NCBI GenBank assembly: GCA_018105865.1
Contig: CM030851.1
Coordinates: 4,129,968 to 4,193,967, forward strand
Length of the DNA stretch: 64,000 nt
Reading direction: 5' to 3'
Source: Metaphire vulgaris
Taxonomy: Eukaryota; Annelida; Clitellata; Crassiclitellata; Megascolecidae
In this document: in pieces, positions 22,320 through 34,128 of the stretch
How the letters are laid out: each line of letters begins with the position of its first letter
Position numbering within the stretch: position 1 is the stretch's first letter
Notes under the pieces: model-generated
The model's database searches: none
What the model was told of the DNA's origin: nothing
Seen by the model: the letters and a program-made list of their open reading frames with translations, nothing else
Position numbers and translations under genes: made by a program

Positions 22320-23293
22320 TCTGCTCATGAGCCTTAGCATTTGGAACAACAGCGTGAATGTTCTTGCTAAGGTTTCTTGGACTTTTAACCCCACCTAAAT
22401 GACCCTTTGGAGGACTTGCGTTTGGCACCATGAGTTATTCCAGGACGTTTCCGTCTAGAGGCTGCTGTTGGTTGTGTTCGGATTGCTGCTCCTGATCGGT
22501 GTGTCTTGGCACCAGGCATCCAAATAAGGTCATAAAAGTCATCAACTGGGACTCCGTTTTTATGTTTTTAAGTCTGTCTTGAATTTTATTCATTTCATTT
22601 AACATTTCGTGATGACTGAAACTACTGGCATGGTTTTTTAACAATGACTCAATTTCCAAAGACAATGTATTCCATTTCTCAGCAGCTGTAGGCAAATTTT
22701 CTGTTGCGGCCTCATTAACCGAAATGGCAATATTCTCATATGTATCACATGACATTGAAGCAGCTGCAGACCGATTGTCAGTTACTGGTGTTACATGAAT
22801 GCTGTCACAGGAGGTTCTGCTCATGTAAAAGGATCGGGTGGTGTCAACTCTCCGAGGGCAAGCTGAGCAGTAGCATAGCGATCTGGATCAGTTGTGGGTG
22901 GCATATTTGGTAGCACCTCATCAAACCACTTAAAAACAGCAACCTCATGCTTGCAACGCTTACCAGACATCCTTTCTAGGCAAGTACATGCACCAGCAGC
23001 AACATCAAACTCATACAAAAAATGACTACCATGCTGACTAAGCACCTGGATATCATTTTTGTCCGTTATGTAGCTGCAACTTGCTAATAGTGTCTCCAAG
23101 AGCATGTGGTACATAGTGACATGGCCATTGGCTAAACGTTCCAATCGCTTCCTGTAAAACTGTTCCATTTCAACCATGACAAAGTCAACAATAGCAGAAG
23201 CATTGTATGCTTTGCAGTGGGTGAAAATGTTATCTTTGAATAACCTAACTGTAATTTCAGCATAATTGTTGGTGTGATGTCCACGAAGCTCAG
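22320..23293 (-). pseudogene. MULE-like SWIM zinc-finger transposase C-terminal region
   Basis: Read from 23,293 down: LRGHHTNNYAEITVRLFKD, then KAYNASAIVDFVMVEMEQFY, then the SWIM zinc finger CTCLERMSGKRCKHEVAVF (CxC...CxH) near 22,990-22,930. A shift near 22,824 leads to a Glu/Gln-rich tail and a basic segment VPNASPPKGHLGGVKSPRN. This order (helical segment, SWIM finger, low-complexity tail with a Gly/Arg-rich end) is that of SWIM-containing MULE-type transposases. The DDE core is not present upstream; 23,293 is preceded by a stop. No TIRs were found, but a 67-bp direct repeat flanks the region. Confidence 0.6.
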
Positions 23294-23336
23294 AATGTTA
23301 CGCCAAGCTACACACCAGACTTTACTTAATCCGAGA

Positions 23337-23403
23337 TAGTGCCAGGATGGTGGATTTACATATGTCCAAGTTCGACTTAATTCTTTTGGGAAGATTTTGA
23401 TTA
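23337..23403. repeat. Right member of a 67-bp direct repeat pair
   Basis: Copy of the 21,839-21,906 sequence, same orientation. It lies between the MULE-like relic and the pogo relic. Confidence 0.7.
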
Positions 23404-23446
23404 TAATCCGGTAGTCAGATCATGTCTACTAGTTGACAGACAAACA

Positions 23447-23942
23447 TCAAGTCCGGATCCAGATACTTTCGTTTGCCATGAGATATCTTTCCGATGGACG
23501 CTTCCAACCTACGGCGCAGAGGCAACGTTCAACAAACATTGGTAGTATGGCATAGCCCTGAGCATCGACAGTGCAACGGAGATTGACAAGGACTCTTCTT
23601 TCAGCACTTGGAACTGTGCAAGCTTGTTTAAATCCCTTTAATGCAATAACTTTCCCGGGATTTTGCACAGTTGTAAGGCTTGTCTCACCTACATTCCGTA
23701 TAGTCTGTGTTTCAACGTGAACCCAACTGTACATGTCTTTAAGAGTGTCATAAAATTTTCAAGTTTGTGAGGTTAAAACTGCTAGCACGTACAATAGATG
23801 TGGCTTCGGGCTTTCGGAGAGACGGGATATTTTTATTACGATTCATAAAACCAGTGAACCAATCATCTCCTGCTGACTGATTATGTGTACAGCTTTTTGG
23901 CACCACTTGCCTTGATTTAGATCCACTGATATTAATACGCAT
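23447..23942 (-). pseudogene. Pogo/jerky-like (DDE_1) transposase fragment
   Basis: Two overlapping frames. 23,748-23,942 encodes AGDDWFTGFMNRNK and LRKPEATSIVRASSFN, the HTH-linker region of pogo/jerky-like transposases. 23,447-23,734 encodes ETSLTTVQNPGKVIALKG and SAERRVLVNLRC, the first catalytic motif region. The usual DET has become GET, so the first acidic residue is lost, and a one-base shift separates the two parts. The rest of the DDE domain is missing. Confidence 0.72.
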
Positions 23943-24430
23943 TTGCGGTCTGGAATACTAAGGCACCACTAGGGCATCTAAAGAAGTCCGATCTGACCAG
24001 GATGGCAACCTAAACTGATCCTACGAGGAGAAATGACAATGGCGCAGGGGTATATGCTGGGGTTTAGGCTGGGTTAGGCGCTTCCACAAAGGGCAAACAA
24101 CTTGGTTAATTAAATGGGGAAGCTAAGTTATGCATAAACAAGGATAAATACAATACGGTATTAATGAAATCAGTATGAAGCCAATGACTAACAGCAGGAA
24201 TATTACTCTTTCTATTTACTAAACTGAACTGAATTCTGTGCTAGGGAGTGGGATACTTTACACTGGCAATAATATTAAGAACAACTTAATCCATTAGTGC
24301 CTGAATTTTATAGAATGACTTTGAAAATCGGAGTCTGACTTTTTAAAGCATTTTTCTGAAAAAAAAGTGTCTAAGAAACTGTGCACCCTATTAGGGAGCA
24401 GTAGGAACAGAGGTGTCTGTGAAGGACAAG
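23943..24430. other. Interval without a recognised gene
   Basis: AT-rich, no supported coding or repeat structure. Confidence 0.4.
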
Positions 24431-24471
24431 TGCTACATAATACTACAATAATGTTCAAAGACACTAAGTAT

Positions 24472-24485
24472 ACTGTATATATATA

Positions 24486-24541
<56 letters not shown>
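24472..24541. repeat. (TA)n-(TG)n-(TA)n microsatellite
   Basis: Compound dinucleotide run: TATATATG, then about ten TG units, then about twenty TA units. Open frames across it are low-complexity artefacts. Confidence 0.95.
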
Positions 24542-24544
<3 letters not shown>

Positions 24545-25256
24545 CAGAGCAGAGTCCATGCCACTGCTCGAAGCAATGGTTATGAAGACCGACTCTACAT
24601 TTTATGCATCCACGTCTTGTGACAGAGTGCACTTTGCTTCTGAGTTTCAAATGGACTTTGATAATGATTTCTTCCATCAAAACGTACATCACTTTTTATT
24701 CTACTACTTGCTGATTTTATTTGTCCACACGGTCGACCAACATTTGGACGTGGTGTTCGAAACTGTGCAAAATAAGTCTGTATAATGCTATGCCTGAATG
24801 CTTACAAATCTAGGTTTTCGTTAGCGTCAGTCTTGTTTTGACGAAGTAGCGACCAAGAATTTTGCACAATCATATCGGGATACAAACTAAGAGAGGCCAC
24901 CACCACTTTTGAATTCTAGTGGATATGCTGTAGTAGCTGATATTTTGGTCACATTGATCAACACAGCCCATTCCACTGTTGTACTGGTGTATCAGATTTG
25001 GCTGGTTAATGTTTATTCTTTTCTGACTTTATCTGCAGTATCTTGAAACCTGACCAATTGGTTGATAGCCTGCCACGTTTGACACAATATAAACTGAACG
25101 GCTATCATTGCAACCAACAACAGTCAGCACATTAAATTTATCAGTATATTGTGTATGGATCCCCTCTTATTCCTTTCCAAGGTCTTTGGACCTTCCATTG
25201 GACAATATCCCAACCTATTGCTTCTAACAACTCTTGCGTTAACTTTTGCCTGTGAT

Positions 25257-25432
25257 AAGAGAGGGAGAGAGAGAGATAGAGAGAGAGATATTGATAGAGA
25301 AAAGACAGAGATAGAGAGAAAGACAGTGAGACAAATATGTGAAATAAAGAAATGAAAGCAAGTTTACAACAAAGCCAACACACACACAAACAAACACACC
25401 CAAAAACACACTCACATACACACACAAATGCA
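25257..25432. repeat. (GA)n and (CA)n low-complexity tracts
   Basis: Purine run of GAGAGAGAGATAGAGAG type at 25,257-25,325 and a CA-rich run at 25,378-25,432. Open frames over both are repeats, not genes. Confidence 0.9.
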
Positions 25433-25899
25433 AACATAAGCGTTGCTTTGAAAAGAGAGAGAGTTAGGTTGTATACAGATCGGAAGGAGTTGTGGGTAGA
25501 CGAGTAGTACTTGTTGTCATCATCCACGCCGATGTCCATGTAAACCGTTTTACATCTGACGGTGGCCTAAGACGAATCCTTATTTGACGAATAGTGTTCT
25601 CCTTTAGTTGCGCCGTAACCTCCGTTGGCAAGGCAGCTACTGTCGTTGATGAGTTGTAGGATTTTGGTGACAGCCGGCGATGACAATGCGGCAGCTGTGG
25701 CACTGGCGCCTGATCCTCAAATTCTGTCTTCTTGTCGATGTCCGAGTGCGCGGCGCACATGCGGTGAACGGACGTACTTGCCGCCGTCATCTGGTCTTTC
25801 GTCGACGTCGGTGTCCGGTATGACGCTGATGCTTCCGCTGCGGCTGGTTGCGGTCGAGTCACAACTGATTGCCCGCTCTTCCCGCTGAGGTATACTCAC

Positions 25900-27200
25900 C
25901 TCATATATAGCAAAAGATATCTGGGTCTTTTGTGCAGCTTCTACGCTGGGATATTATTGTAGGTGTTTACACCAAAACTATGAAATATATATTTCAAAAT
26001 TTGTAATCTATATTTAAATACAACTATATTTATTAATTAGTTATAATATCGTCTGTTTTATCAGACTAGCAATAAGAAAATATATACACTTTAAACATTG
26101 ATCATGCAACTGTATTGCTAAATATGCCCTGCAAAATTTTTCCTGCTTCTTCGTCCACAATTACTTCAAACCAACTTTCAGGAATTGTGCTTAATTATAT
26201 AATATAATTTATTATACTGCACATATTTGAATTCAATTCCTTTGGAAATGTAAGACCTTCAATGTTATTAACAAAGACCTATCGACGAGTGCAATCAAAG
26301 GCTACATAAATCAAATATGCTATATTTGGAATGAGCGCCCCAATATACTAAGAAACAGATCTAACTTCTAAGGCATCAGACAAAAAAATTTGTTGCCCTG
26401 TGTAATTTTCATATGCTCTGCCATTTCATGTGCTAGCCGCCGACATCTAATGTTGTGAAGCCAAACAAAACCTCTTCTTAAGTTTTATATGCTTGGATAA
26501 TTTAGCTTTAACTTCTGGGGAAATATACTGCTGCACCTTCCCAGTGACAACTCTCTGGTTTGCTAACTTTTCCATCATGATGTCGATGAAGAGTATGAGC
26601 TGGTATACCAAATTGGCATGGACTTTGATTAACACAACACCTTCTTTAATGGACTGCAAGACAGCTGTAGAAGTTCAGTGCCATATTCCCCTTCTGAACA
26701 TGTAAATTCTCATAATGTTTTGATATTATTTGGTTCTTTATCTGCTGTAAAAGAACAAATTGGCTTTATTGATAACACAGTTCTGAAACAGCAACAAGAC
26801 ATCATATGTTTCGTTATTGAGATTATAATTTGATTGGGGGTAAAACACCTGCCATAGCTGTTTCATTCCGTCAAATTTGGTCTTTGTGTCCCATACTATG
26901 CATGGCCCTAAAGTACTGTCTGATACTTATATTCATCTATTATCGTCAATGTGCTTAACGACAGTTTTTTCACGACATCTTATGGAACATCTTTGGTCCA
27001 CAATATCCTGAATGTGAGACCTAAAGTGTTTTGACTGCTAACAGAAACGAAATACAGTTATAAAGAAAAATCATCGGTTGTGACTGGAATAACCATTACC
27101 AAAAGAAGAATCTCTTTTCTTTTTCTTAACCAAAGAAAGTTCAGGTTTCTCCTGAGGTAAAGAACGTCAAACTGCCTGTAACGACAAGTACAACAGTTTT
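25900..27200. other. Interval without a recognised gene
   Basis: AT-rich. The minus strand has protein-like open stretches at 26,447-26,659 and 26,800-27,010, but no family was recognised. Nothing else was seen. Confidence 0.3.
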
Positions 27201-27214
27201 AAACGATTAGCTAA

Positions 27215-27530
27215 CCTCGACAACAATTAAATGCCCAACATTGTTAATACAAATCGACCTTGAGGGTCAATTGGATGTGCGAAGGTTTAGCCAGCCGCCC
27301 ATGAGAGCGAAAAGCAGTGATTTAATCGAGGCGAGGCCTCTACGCGGCATTAGCCCTGTCTTGATAACAACTAAATCAAGGTTTGTCTCATGCAAGAAAA
27401 CTATTATAGCAATTCGACAACAAGGTGCCCTTAAGGGTCAGTCAGGTTGCATGCAATGTGGTGTGTTTTAATCGAGGCAAGGCCTCCATGTGGCATTTGG
27501 TCCTGTTTTAATGACAGCTAAAAAGCTCTT
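27215..27530. repeat. Diverged tandem duplication, about 170-bp unit
   Basis: Two copies carry TTAATCGAGGCGAGGCCTC (27,320) and TTAATCGAGGCAAGGCCTC (27,468) in the same order with AGGGTCA, GGCATT and CCTGT elements. No coding potential. 27,530-28,100 that follows shows nothing recognisable. Confidence 0.5.
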
Positions 27531-28701
27531 TAGAGTAAGAGATCAAAAGCGAGTGATCACCAGACTTTTTTGAGGAAATCACGGATCATTACTTAAGACA
27601 TTAGGTCCCTGCTAGTAAAAGGTTTCTACGTGTACTACTGAACCATGCAAAACTCGCCAACGGGGCGGAGTACCATACTAAAAGTATTAAGGTGAGTAGT
27701 GCGGCTAATTTATCCTATTACGGTGTAAAGATAATCTTAATAAAGTCGTTAGTACATTTATAAGGAATATTAATTAGTACAACGTTAAATTCTGCAATGA
27801 AAGTGTCAAGACGTCGCCTTGCAAATGATTAAGGAAACGCGATTATATACAGGAATCATTGCTACAGCGCAGACGTATTAATTATAGATGACGTTACTAA
27901 TGACAAAACGTTATAATAAAAGCGTAAATATTTCAAATAGGCATAGGCCTAATTTTTCCTCACAATGTCAACCTAGGACTTTAATGGTTAGATTGGAAGA
28001 GGAGGTATGTGAAAGTCTCTCAACAATAATGGTCGTACACAAAAAACGACTGAAATCGAACGCAGGAACCAATAAAAACACAAAAGAAACGAGCTAACTT
28101 TACGTATGCTACATTTCAAGGTTCCACTGTACTGTCATCGTCATCCGAAGGGGGGGGTAATGGGGTGTGCGCGGTGTCGACATACCGAGAGGACGAGCAG
28201 GACGTTCGAGGAAACGCGAAGGCAAGAGCTCTTCGGTGTCCTGGCGACGCTCAGCCATCAAGTCAGTGGGGATCTTTCCAGGGCGAATGTTCCATCGCTC
28301 AAAAATATCTCGAGGGTGCTTCAGTGTATGGAACAACAGGCAGGACTTCACGAGGAAGCTAATTTGATCATTATAGGGCATGCTGAAGAGGCGTGTACTA
28401 AGTGGAGAACAAAAGGCGGGCGCCTGGATGCTCAGAGGCGGCGCTAGGCCCAAGAGGGGAGTGACTCACAGACTGCTTTTTGATGCATGAATGAAAAGGC
28501 ACCAGTTGTAGCAATCATATTCAATGTCAAACAAGCTCATCAACTCTGCTACATCGTTACAGTAAAAAAGGAGTGAATCTTATTTGCGGTTCCTGTACCA
28601 ATAGAGAGAAGTGATTGCAAGGCAACTCATACAAAAACAATTACGCCAATGGAAAAAATCGGCATATAATGAGTAACAATACCTTCAAAATCTTCAAACA
28701 C

Positions 28702-29405
28702 CTTTTCTTATGTTTTCGTGTACTAGGCAATATCGTGTTATATGATTCTGCTTCTGTCTCTACAGAAGTTGTCGCATCGGCTTCTTCACAAGAATTTTTA
28801 TCATCTGCAGCATAATGAAACAGACAGAAACTTATACGTTTGATGCAAAAACGTTCACTCAAAAGCATGCAATTAATGTAAATATCGAATTAATGTAAAT
28901 ATCTACTCATGGGAAAGCCTGCAAACTCAGTATAGTGGAATGGTACCAAAAATTAAATCTGAGTTTTTATCCACCTTTTGAAAATCTAATGCAGCTTTTA
29001 ATCTGAGAAGGCGTTCAAACTATTCCAAGTAATCGGTATTGAATAAAAGCAATTTTTGAATGATGGTCTACTCTTGATTACCGGTAGTCTTTCACAAGAG
29101 AACCCTCACAAAATATATACTGCTATATCCTATATATTTACTCAAATAGAATTGATTTCCATGTAACCAATACATAACCTGTTCCTAAGTAAAATATTGT
29201 TTTATAGGTGAACATATTTAATTTTAACAAACATACCAGTTGTAGCTTTAGTTTTATTTAACGTGAAAAAGTGCCAGCTGTTGTCGGGTTTGGTGCAGTT
29301 TTGTATGTAGCGAGTTGCATTGTAGACTTTTGGCCAGCGAACTGAGCGGCCTTCAATCCAGCAGCTTGGTGTAAAACCCTCCTCCTCCTTTCCACCTTTT
29401 TCACA
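28702..29405 (-). pseudogene. Exons of a possible companion ORF of a CACTA-like element
   Basis: Two exons with clear splice signals. Exon 29,237-about 29,405 encodes GFTPSCWIEGRSVRWPKVYN and NCTKPDNSWHFFTLNKTK and ends at GTATGT. Exon 28,702-28,804 starts after TGCTGCAG, is acidic then basic (RKHKKR), and ends at a GT donor. The pattern 'P-S-W ... WP ... K-P-SW' followed by an acidic-basic exon resembles a small protein often seen beside animal transposon genes that carries a C-terminal DUF4806; that name is from memory and the DUF part is not visible here. It lies directly downstream of the CACTA-like transposase on the same strand. Confidence 0.4.
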
Positions 29406-29503
29406 ACAAACTGCTTTGGATCACATGTTAATGAGACGATCTGAGCAAAAAAGGATACATGTTTGCATCGAACTTGCCATCATAAATATAGTGAGAATAA
29501 TTG

Positions 29504-31372
29504 TCACCTTTCACATGGGTGCAAAAGCGGAAATGCAACACTGCCATCTCCATATGGTAGACACACAACTTTGTGTTCTAATGATGTTCTATAAAGAACT
29601 TTCCACTTTAACCTGCATTCCTTTCGCATGAAGCATATGTCCAAAAGTTTTGAATCACATGGAACTGTGAAAAAACTTTCTGTGCTGCATGTACTGTAAA
29701 TGTTACATGCTACAGTACTATCTTTGAGTTTTTTAGTTACTTCTGCCACCTGGTTATTACTGAAGAAGAACATGCTGTCACATCCACCTGCAGAGATGAA
29801 CTTTTTCCTCATACTCTTACATACTCGTCCACCGACAGCTTCACTCTCTGTCATTCGTTTACAAACCTGAGCAGTAGGGTTTTTACCACCTTGGACCATA
29901 TGCTTTAATGTTTGCAAATTGTTTTCAAAAGGAAACGCTGCAACTTCATTAAGTGAACATTTGAAGTTTTCCACATCATTGGCTATGTGCATTAAATTGT
30001 GAAGATTAAACACCACAAATGTTGACAAGAGACTTATGAAATATGAGAGATAACTGGCGTGCCTGTTGTCATTTTCTTCCAACAAAATGCTAGCTGCAGT
30101 GCTGAGAATCATGAAAAGATTATAAATTTCTTTCTTTAGAACTACTAGGCCTGTATAAAGAAGAAATTGGCGCAGCTCTGTTGCCTTCCACCTGTCTAAC
30201 TCTGATAGAGCGCGAGTCTGGCGATCAAACTAAGATGGCATCTTTCCAGCAAATGTTACAAGATGTTCAGAAATAGTATTAATCTGATGTTGTGACAATG
30301 CGTACAGCTTTGGACCACAAGTAAGGAAATATAACATCTGCCGTGTTACTCCCAAGCATATCAAATGCATGTAATCTAAACTAAACGAGGTCACACAAGG
30401 TATGTGACATTCTAGTAATGGTGATGGTCCATACTGGTGATCTTTATAATTAAAATTAGCAAACTTTTCATCTGTTCTTGCATCTGCAGGCTGGTTGCTA
30501 ACCAAAACCATGTGCCCTTCTTTCTTGCAACCAATAATTTCACAGCGTTCACAAGCTGTAAAAGCAGTTTGACCTTTTATAGACTCCAGGAATGCCTAGC
30601 TGGTGCATCACATACAAATGCTTTCACTTTTACCTTTAAAGCTTTATCATCCAATTTTATCCCATTTGTTTGCAGATGTTGCAATTCCTTCACAAAGTCT
30701 TCCAGAAACTCTTGCACTGATGCAGGTTTTTCTTTGCCGTAATAAAGGGCAGCCAAAAATGGATCTGAGTCTAAGTTGAACACACTACACTGAATTGGCC
30801 AGAATTCTTTGCTGCTTGACTTATGTAGAGGGATGCCATCTATGCTGACAAGTAATTCAACAATGTTGGTCACATATTTATCAGAACTCTTCTTCAATGA
30901 TAAAATAACACCATTCTCAATTCCAAGGTACACATAATGCCCACCACATTTCTCGCTAATTGCTACAGCACGAGGTGTTTTTCTTCCTATGCCCTTCACA
31001 TCTCAATATTTTCAGAGGTTCGTTCATTGCCCCGCGTGTGATACCATATTTATTTGACTAAATTGAATTGCAAGATTCTCCCCAAGTGGTTTTGAATGTT
31101 CATTAGAGCTATCAACAAATTCTACCTCTGACCCTAATGATTCCACATGATCTGGAATATGGAAATCATATACCGATACATCTGTGTCTGATACATCACA
31201 ACAATAATGGTTTTCTATATTGACAGCTTCCACAAACTGATCAATTTCAGATCTAATTCAGTTGACAACTCATCTGCAACACAATTCTCAAGATTGGAAT
31301 TACTGTTTTCATTCAACAGTGCCAAAGATATCGCCTCTGTTTTGTTTTTCCGCCACCGTTTACAGTAAGCTA
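29504..31372 (-). pseudogene. CACTA/EnSpm-like transposase (Transposase_21-type), nearly full length
   Basis: Read from 31,372 down: a CKRWRKN-type N-terminal segment; VSIDGIPLHKSSSKEFWPI (first Asp); KVKAFVCDAPAR (second Asp); ACERCEIIGCKKEG zinc-binding-like cysteines; TSFSLDYMHLICLGVTRQML; LDRWKATELRQFLLYTG (conserved Glu); and NLHNLMHIANDV with FPFENNLQTLKHMVQGG, the DUF4218-like end. This order matches the animal relatives of plant CACTA Transposase_21/DUF4218 proteins. Lesions seen: a one-base loss near 30,588 just after CDAPA, an in-frame TAG near 30,226, and frame changes near 31,010 and 31,205. No CACTA-type termini were located; a LINE lies against the 5' side. Confidence 0.7.
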
Positions 31373-31375
31373 TTA

Positions 31376-31741
31376 CCTTAAGATGCGACTAATCCCTCGA
31401 CCTACTACTCAATCCACTAGGTATTCGGCAGGACTTTCATTTGTTGTTCCTTATTCTCGCACCGTCATTGGCACTAGTTGTTTCTCAGTGTGTGGCCCTA
31501 AGCTTTGGAATTCATTACCAATATCACTGCGTAAAACTAAAAATTTATCATCTTTTAGATCTGGTCTTAAAACTTACCTGTTTGACTTGGCTTATCCCCC
31601 TTAGATTGCTCCCCCGCTGTTCTGACTGATCTTCTGGATTGACCTGGCTCTAATTCTATTTGGATTTGGTGCGCCATCGGCTGATGCCCTGGGCATTATG
31701 ATAGTGGCGCCATAGAAGTTGATTGATTGATTGATTGATTG
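31376..31741 (+). pseudogene. CR1/L2-type LINE 3' end with (TTGA)n tail
   Basis: The plus strand encodes the usual end of ORF2 (SCFSVCGPKLWNSLPISLRK, then FRSGLKTYLFDL), then a 3' UTR with GGATTTGGTGCGCCATCGG and GGCGCCATAGAAG, ending in (TTGA)n at 31,722-31,741. The same 3' UTR recurs at 62,375-62,465. Strong 5' truncation. Confidence 0.85.
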
Positions 31742-31865
31742 AAGCATCATACCCATGTACCATGTCTTCAATGTTCCTGGGGCAGAAAAGAACCAGAATA
31801 ATTTTTTCAATTGCTAAGATTGAAATGCGCACACAAGTCATTTCTACGGCATTGTGTTTGACTAA

Positions 31866-33348
31866 TGCTTATAGAAGGCAATATATATATGAGTAGTCTG
31901 GACAGTTAACGCTTTCCATCCACATGTGTAGAGTTTTGAGCGCGCTAATTGCATCAGCCGAAGTAGGTGCAGCAGGCGGTGCATCGTCCGAGTCTGTGTC
32001 ACTATCCCCTCTTTCCACTTCGCCGCCATGTTCGTAATTTGACCCACTTGCCAACTGGACTGAGGTACATATCCCGTCGGCATTCCGTGGCACTGGGTTG
32101 TAGCATCCATATCGATAAACTGGTCGAATTCTTCAGCGGTTAACCCTGGCGGAGGTGGTGGCAATAAATCGTCAAATTCGCCCAGATCGTAGGCATTGGT
32201 TGCGTCTGAGTCACCAATTGAATCATCTTCCTCCTGGCACTGCACAAAGTGTCCTTCCAAGCCTGATGCAGCATGTGAACAGCATCAAGCAGTGTTATTT
32301 TTTTTGCGAGGTTGTTTGCTGACAGGTGCGTCTCACTGCAGTCGATTTCGGTGATGATTTTTTCCACGACACGACGACAGTAGTGGGCCTTCATATTTCG
32401 TATGGTGCCCATGTCACACGGTTGAATGCATGATGTTGTGTTTGGTGGTAGGAAGACTAGTTTCACATGCTGCAGATGTCTGACAGCATCATTTGGATCT
32501 GCGGAACAGTTATCCACAACAACGATGACCTTTCTGCCCCGCCTCTTCATGTCATCGTCAAATTCACTTAGCCAATCACGAAAAATGCTTGACGTCATCC
32601 ATGCATTCGCATTTGCTTCATAATTGACCCTCAGTTTAGTGTCTGGACCCCGAAAACATCTTGGCGATTTGCTCTTTCCGATGACGAGCAGATTACGCTT
32701 TTCAGTGCCTGTCATGTTAGCACAGACTAGTACAGTTATTCGATCCTTTGCCTTTTTACTGCCCGAGATTGCCTCTATTTTATGGGCTAATGTCCCGCCT
32801 GGCATTGCACGATAATAAATCCCTGATCCATCACAGTTGTAAATGTCCTCGGGCTTGTAGTCGTTCAACAGGCTAGGCAAGACGTCAGTAATCCACCGAT
32901 CAGCAGCCGACATGTCAGCATCTTTCTTTTCACCATGAATACGCTTGTAAACAACACCAGTACAGGATTTCCATCGACAGAACCAGCCATTCGTTGCTCT
33001 GAAATCCGGTTTGTTTAGCTTTTGAGCCAATTCCTGGGCTTTCTCCTGCAAAACTGGTCCACTCAATGGCACGTCATGCCCACGAGAATTGGAGAACCAA
33101 ATTGTCAATGCGGACTCGACATCTGCAGCTTTTCTAGTGCGCTGTCGTTTCCTTTCTGGATTTTCATTACATTTCCATTGTTTCATTATTTCATCTTGAC
33201 CTTTATACACTCTCGAAACTTGTGACTGAGAAATGCCTAATTTTTTAGCTATATCCGTCTGTGACTGTTTCTCTTTCAGCATGTTAATAACTTTAACTTT
33301 GTCATTTAGTGACAAGTCTACGCGTTTACGCTTACCGGTAGTCTCCAT
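31866..33348 (-). pseudogene. Tigger-like transposase, almost intact, two late frameshifts
   Basis: The ORF of 402 residues starts with METTGKRKRVDLSLNDKVKV at 33,348. Residues 8-60 form the CENP-B/psq helix-turn-helix (ISQSQVSRVYKG). About 70-140 is the second DNA-binding domain (ATNGWFCRWK). 165-340 is the DDE_1 core with D173 (YNCDGSGIYY), D279 (VVVDNCSADP) and D312 (NTTSCIQPCDMGTIRN). This spacing fits Tigger DDD transposases, though the usual DET motif reads DGS. A one-base shift near 32,232 moves the tail into the frame EEDDSIGDSDATNAYDLGEF, and another near 32,060 into VERGDSDTDSDDAPPAAPTS, which runs to about 31,866. The catalytic core is uninterrupted, so the copy is relatively young. 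Confidence 0.88.
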
Positions 33349-33609
33349 ATTAGATCCTTAACAAATAGCTATGCAGTAGGAACAGGCGTGGATGCATGGC
33401 GTATGACCCCCCACTGAAGTCCTAAGCTTTTACAGCCACAGTATGTCTGGCCGGAAAGACTACACCCATACATGTATACAGTACAGAACACTGACGGACA
33501 GCTATGGATGGAGGAGGGAGGGAGGGATGCAGAGCAGTGGTCAAGAGGTGTTAATTGCTTCTACTGCCTCAGGGCAGCTTCTGGACTTAATGGATGGAGG
33601 TCTGTGTAG

Positions 33610-33843
33610 GTTTATTTAGCACAGAGACACGAAGTATGTGCGATTATGCGATTAAGCGGGTAAACTTTGGCCAGATCAGTCAATTCCTTTATGCTAATAA
33701 ACGAGCTTATTCGATTAACCGGTATGCAAATAAGCGGGCTGTTTATACATAGAAAGATACCATTTGGTTCGGGTTTTTGCGTTGTTATGCGATTATCGAG
33801 TTATGCAATTAAGCGGTATGCGATTAAGTGGAGTCCACTTTAT
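33610..33843 (-). mobile_element. 5' terminal region of the Tigger element
   Basis: Several CGATTAAGCGG/TGCGATTAAG repeats lead to an end reading GCGATTAAGTGGAGTCCACT at 33,824-33,843, the reverse complement of the Tigger terminus 'AGTGGACTCCACTTAATCGC'. The matching end beyond 31,866 was not found; a LINE lies there. Confidence 0.7.
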
Positions 33844-33849
33844 ATATTT

Positions 33850-34120
33850 TGAAGTTCGTCGTGAGCACGTATTTCGCCTTTCTTCTTTGATGAGGTGCTC
33901 CTTGTTGCAGTTGCCTTAGTCGACACTCTATCTCGGACTATTGTGGATGCAGGAAGGTAATAAAGGTAAATGTATAGTTGACATACGACAACACGATACT
34001 TTGAGCCTGTGTGGAACGAATTACCTGTAAAAAAATTATATGAAATGCTTATTCCTCTGTAACTTCAAAAAATATTCAAACATCAAATTATTCGCATGGC
34101 AAACTATACTAATCAGAGTA
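33850..34120. other. Interval without a recognised gene
   Basis: AT-rich sequence between the Tigger terminus and the last recognisable exon of the next gene; nothing identified. Confidence 0.4.
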
Positions 34121-34128
34121 CTACATAC

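Noticed and set aside
24489..24585. Open frames with Tyr-Ile or Val-Cys runs
   Set aside because: They translate the TA/TG microsatellite.
25464..25899. Several overlapping frames in a GC-rich patch, one reading VYMDIGVDDDNKYYSS
   Set aside because: Suggestive of an exon, but no family recognised and three frames are open at once; insufficient support.
28106..28453. 113-114-residue frames on opposite strands
   Set aside because: Neither shows a known motif or a splice context; the strand cannot be chosen.
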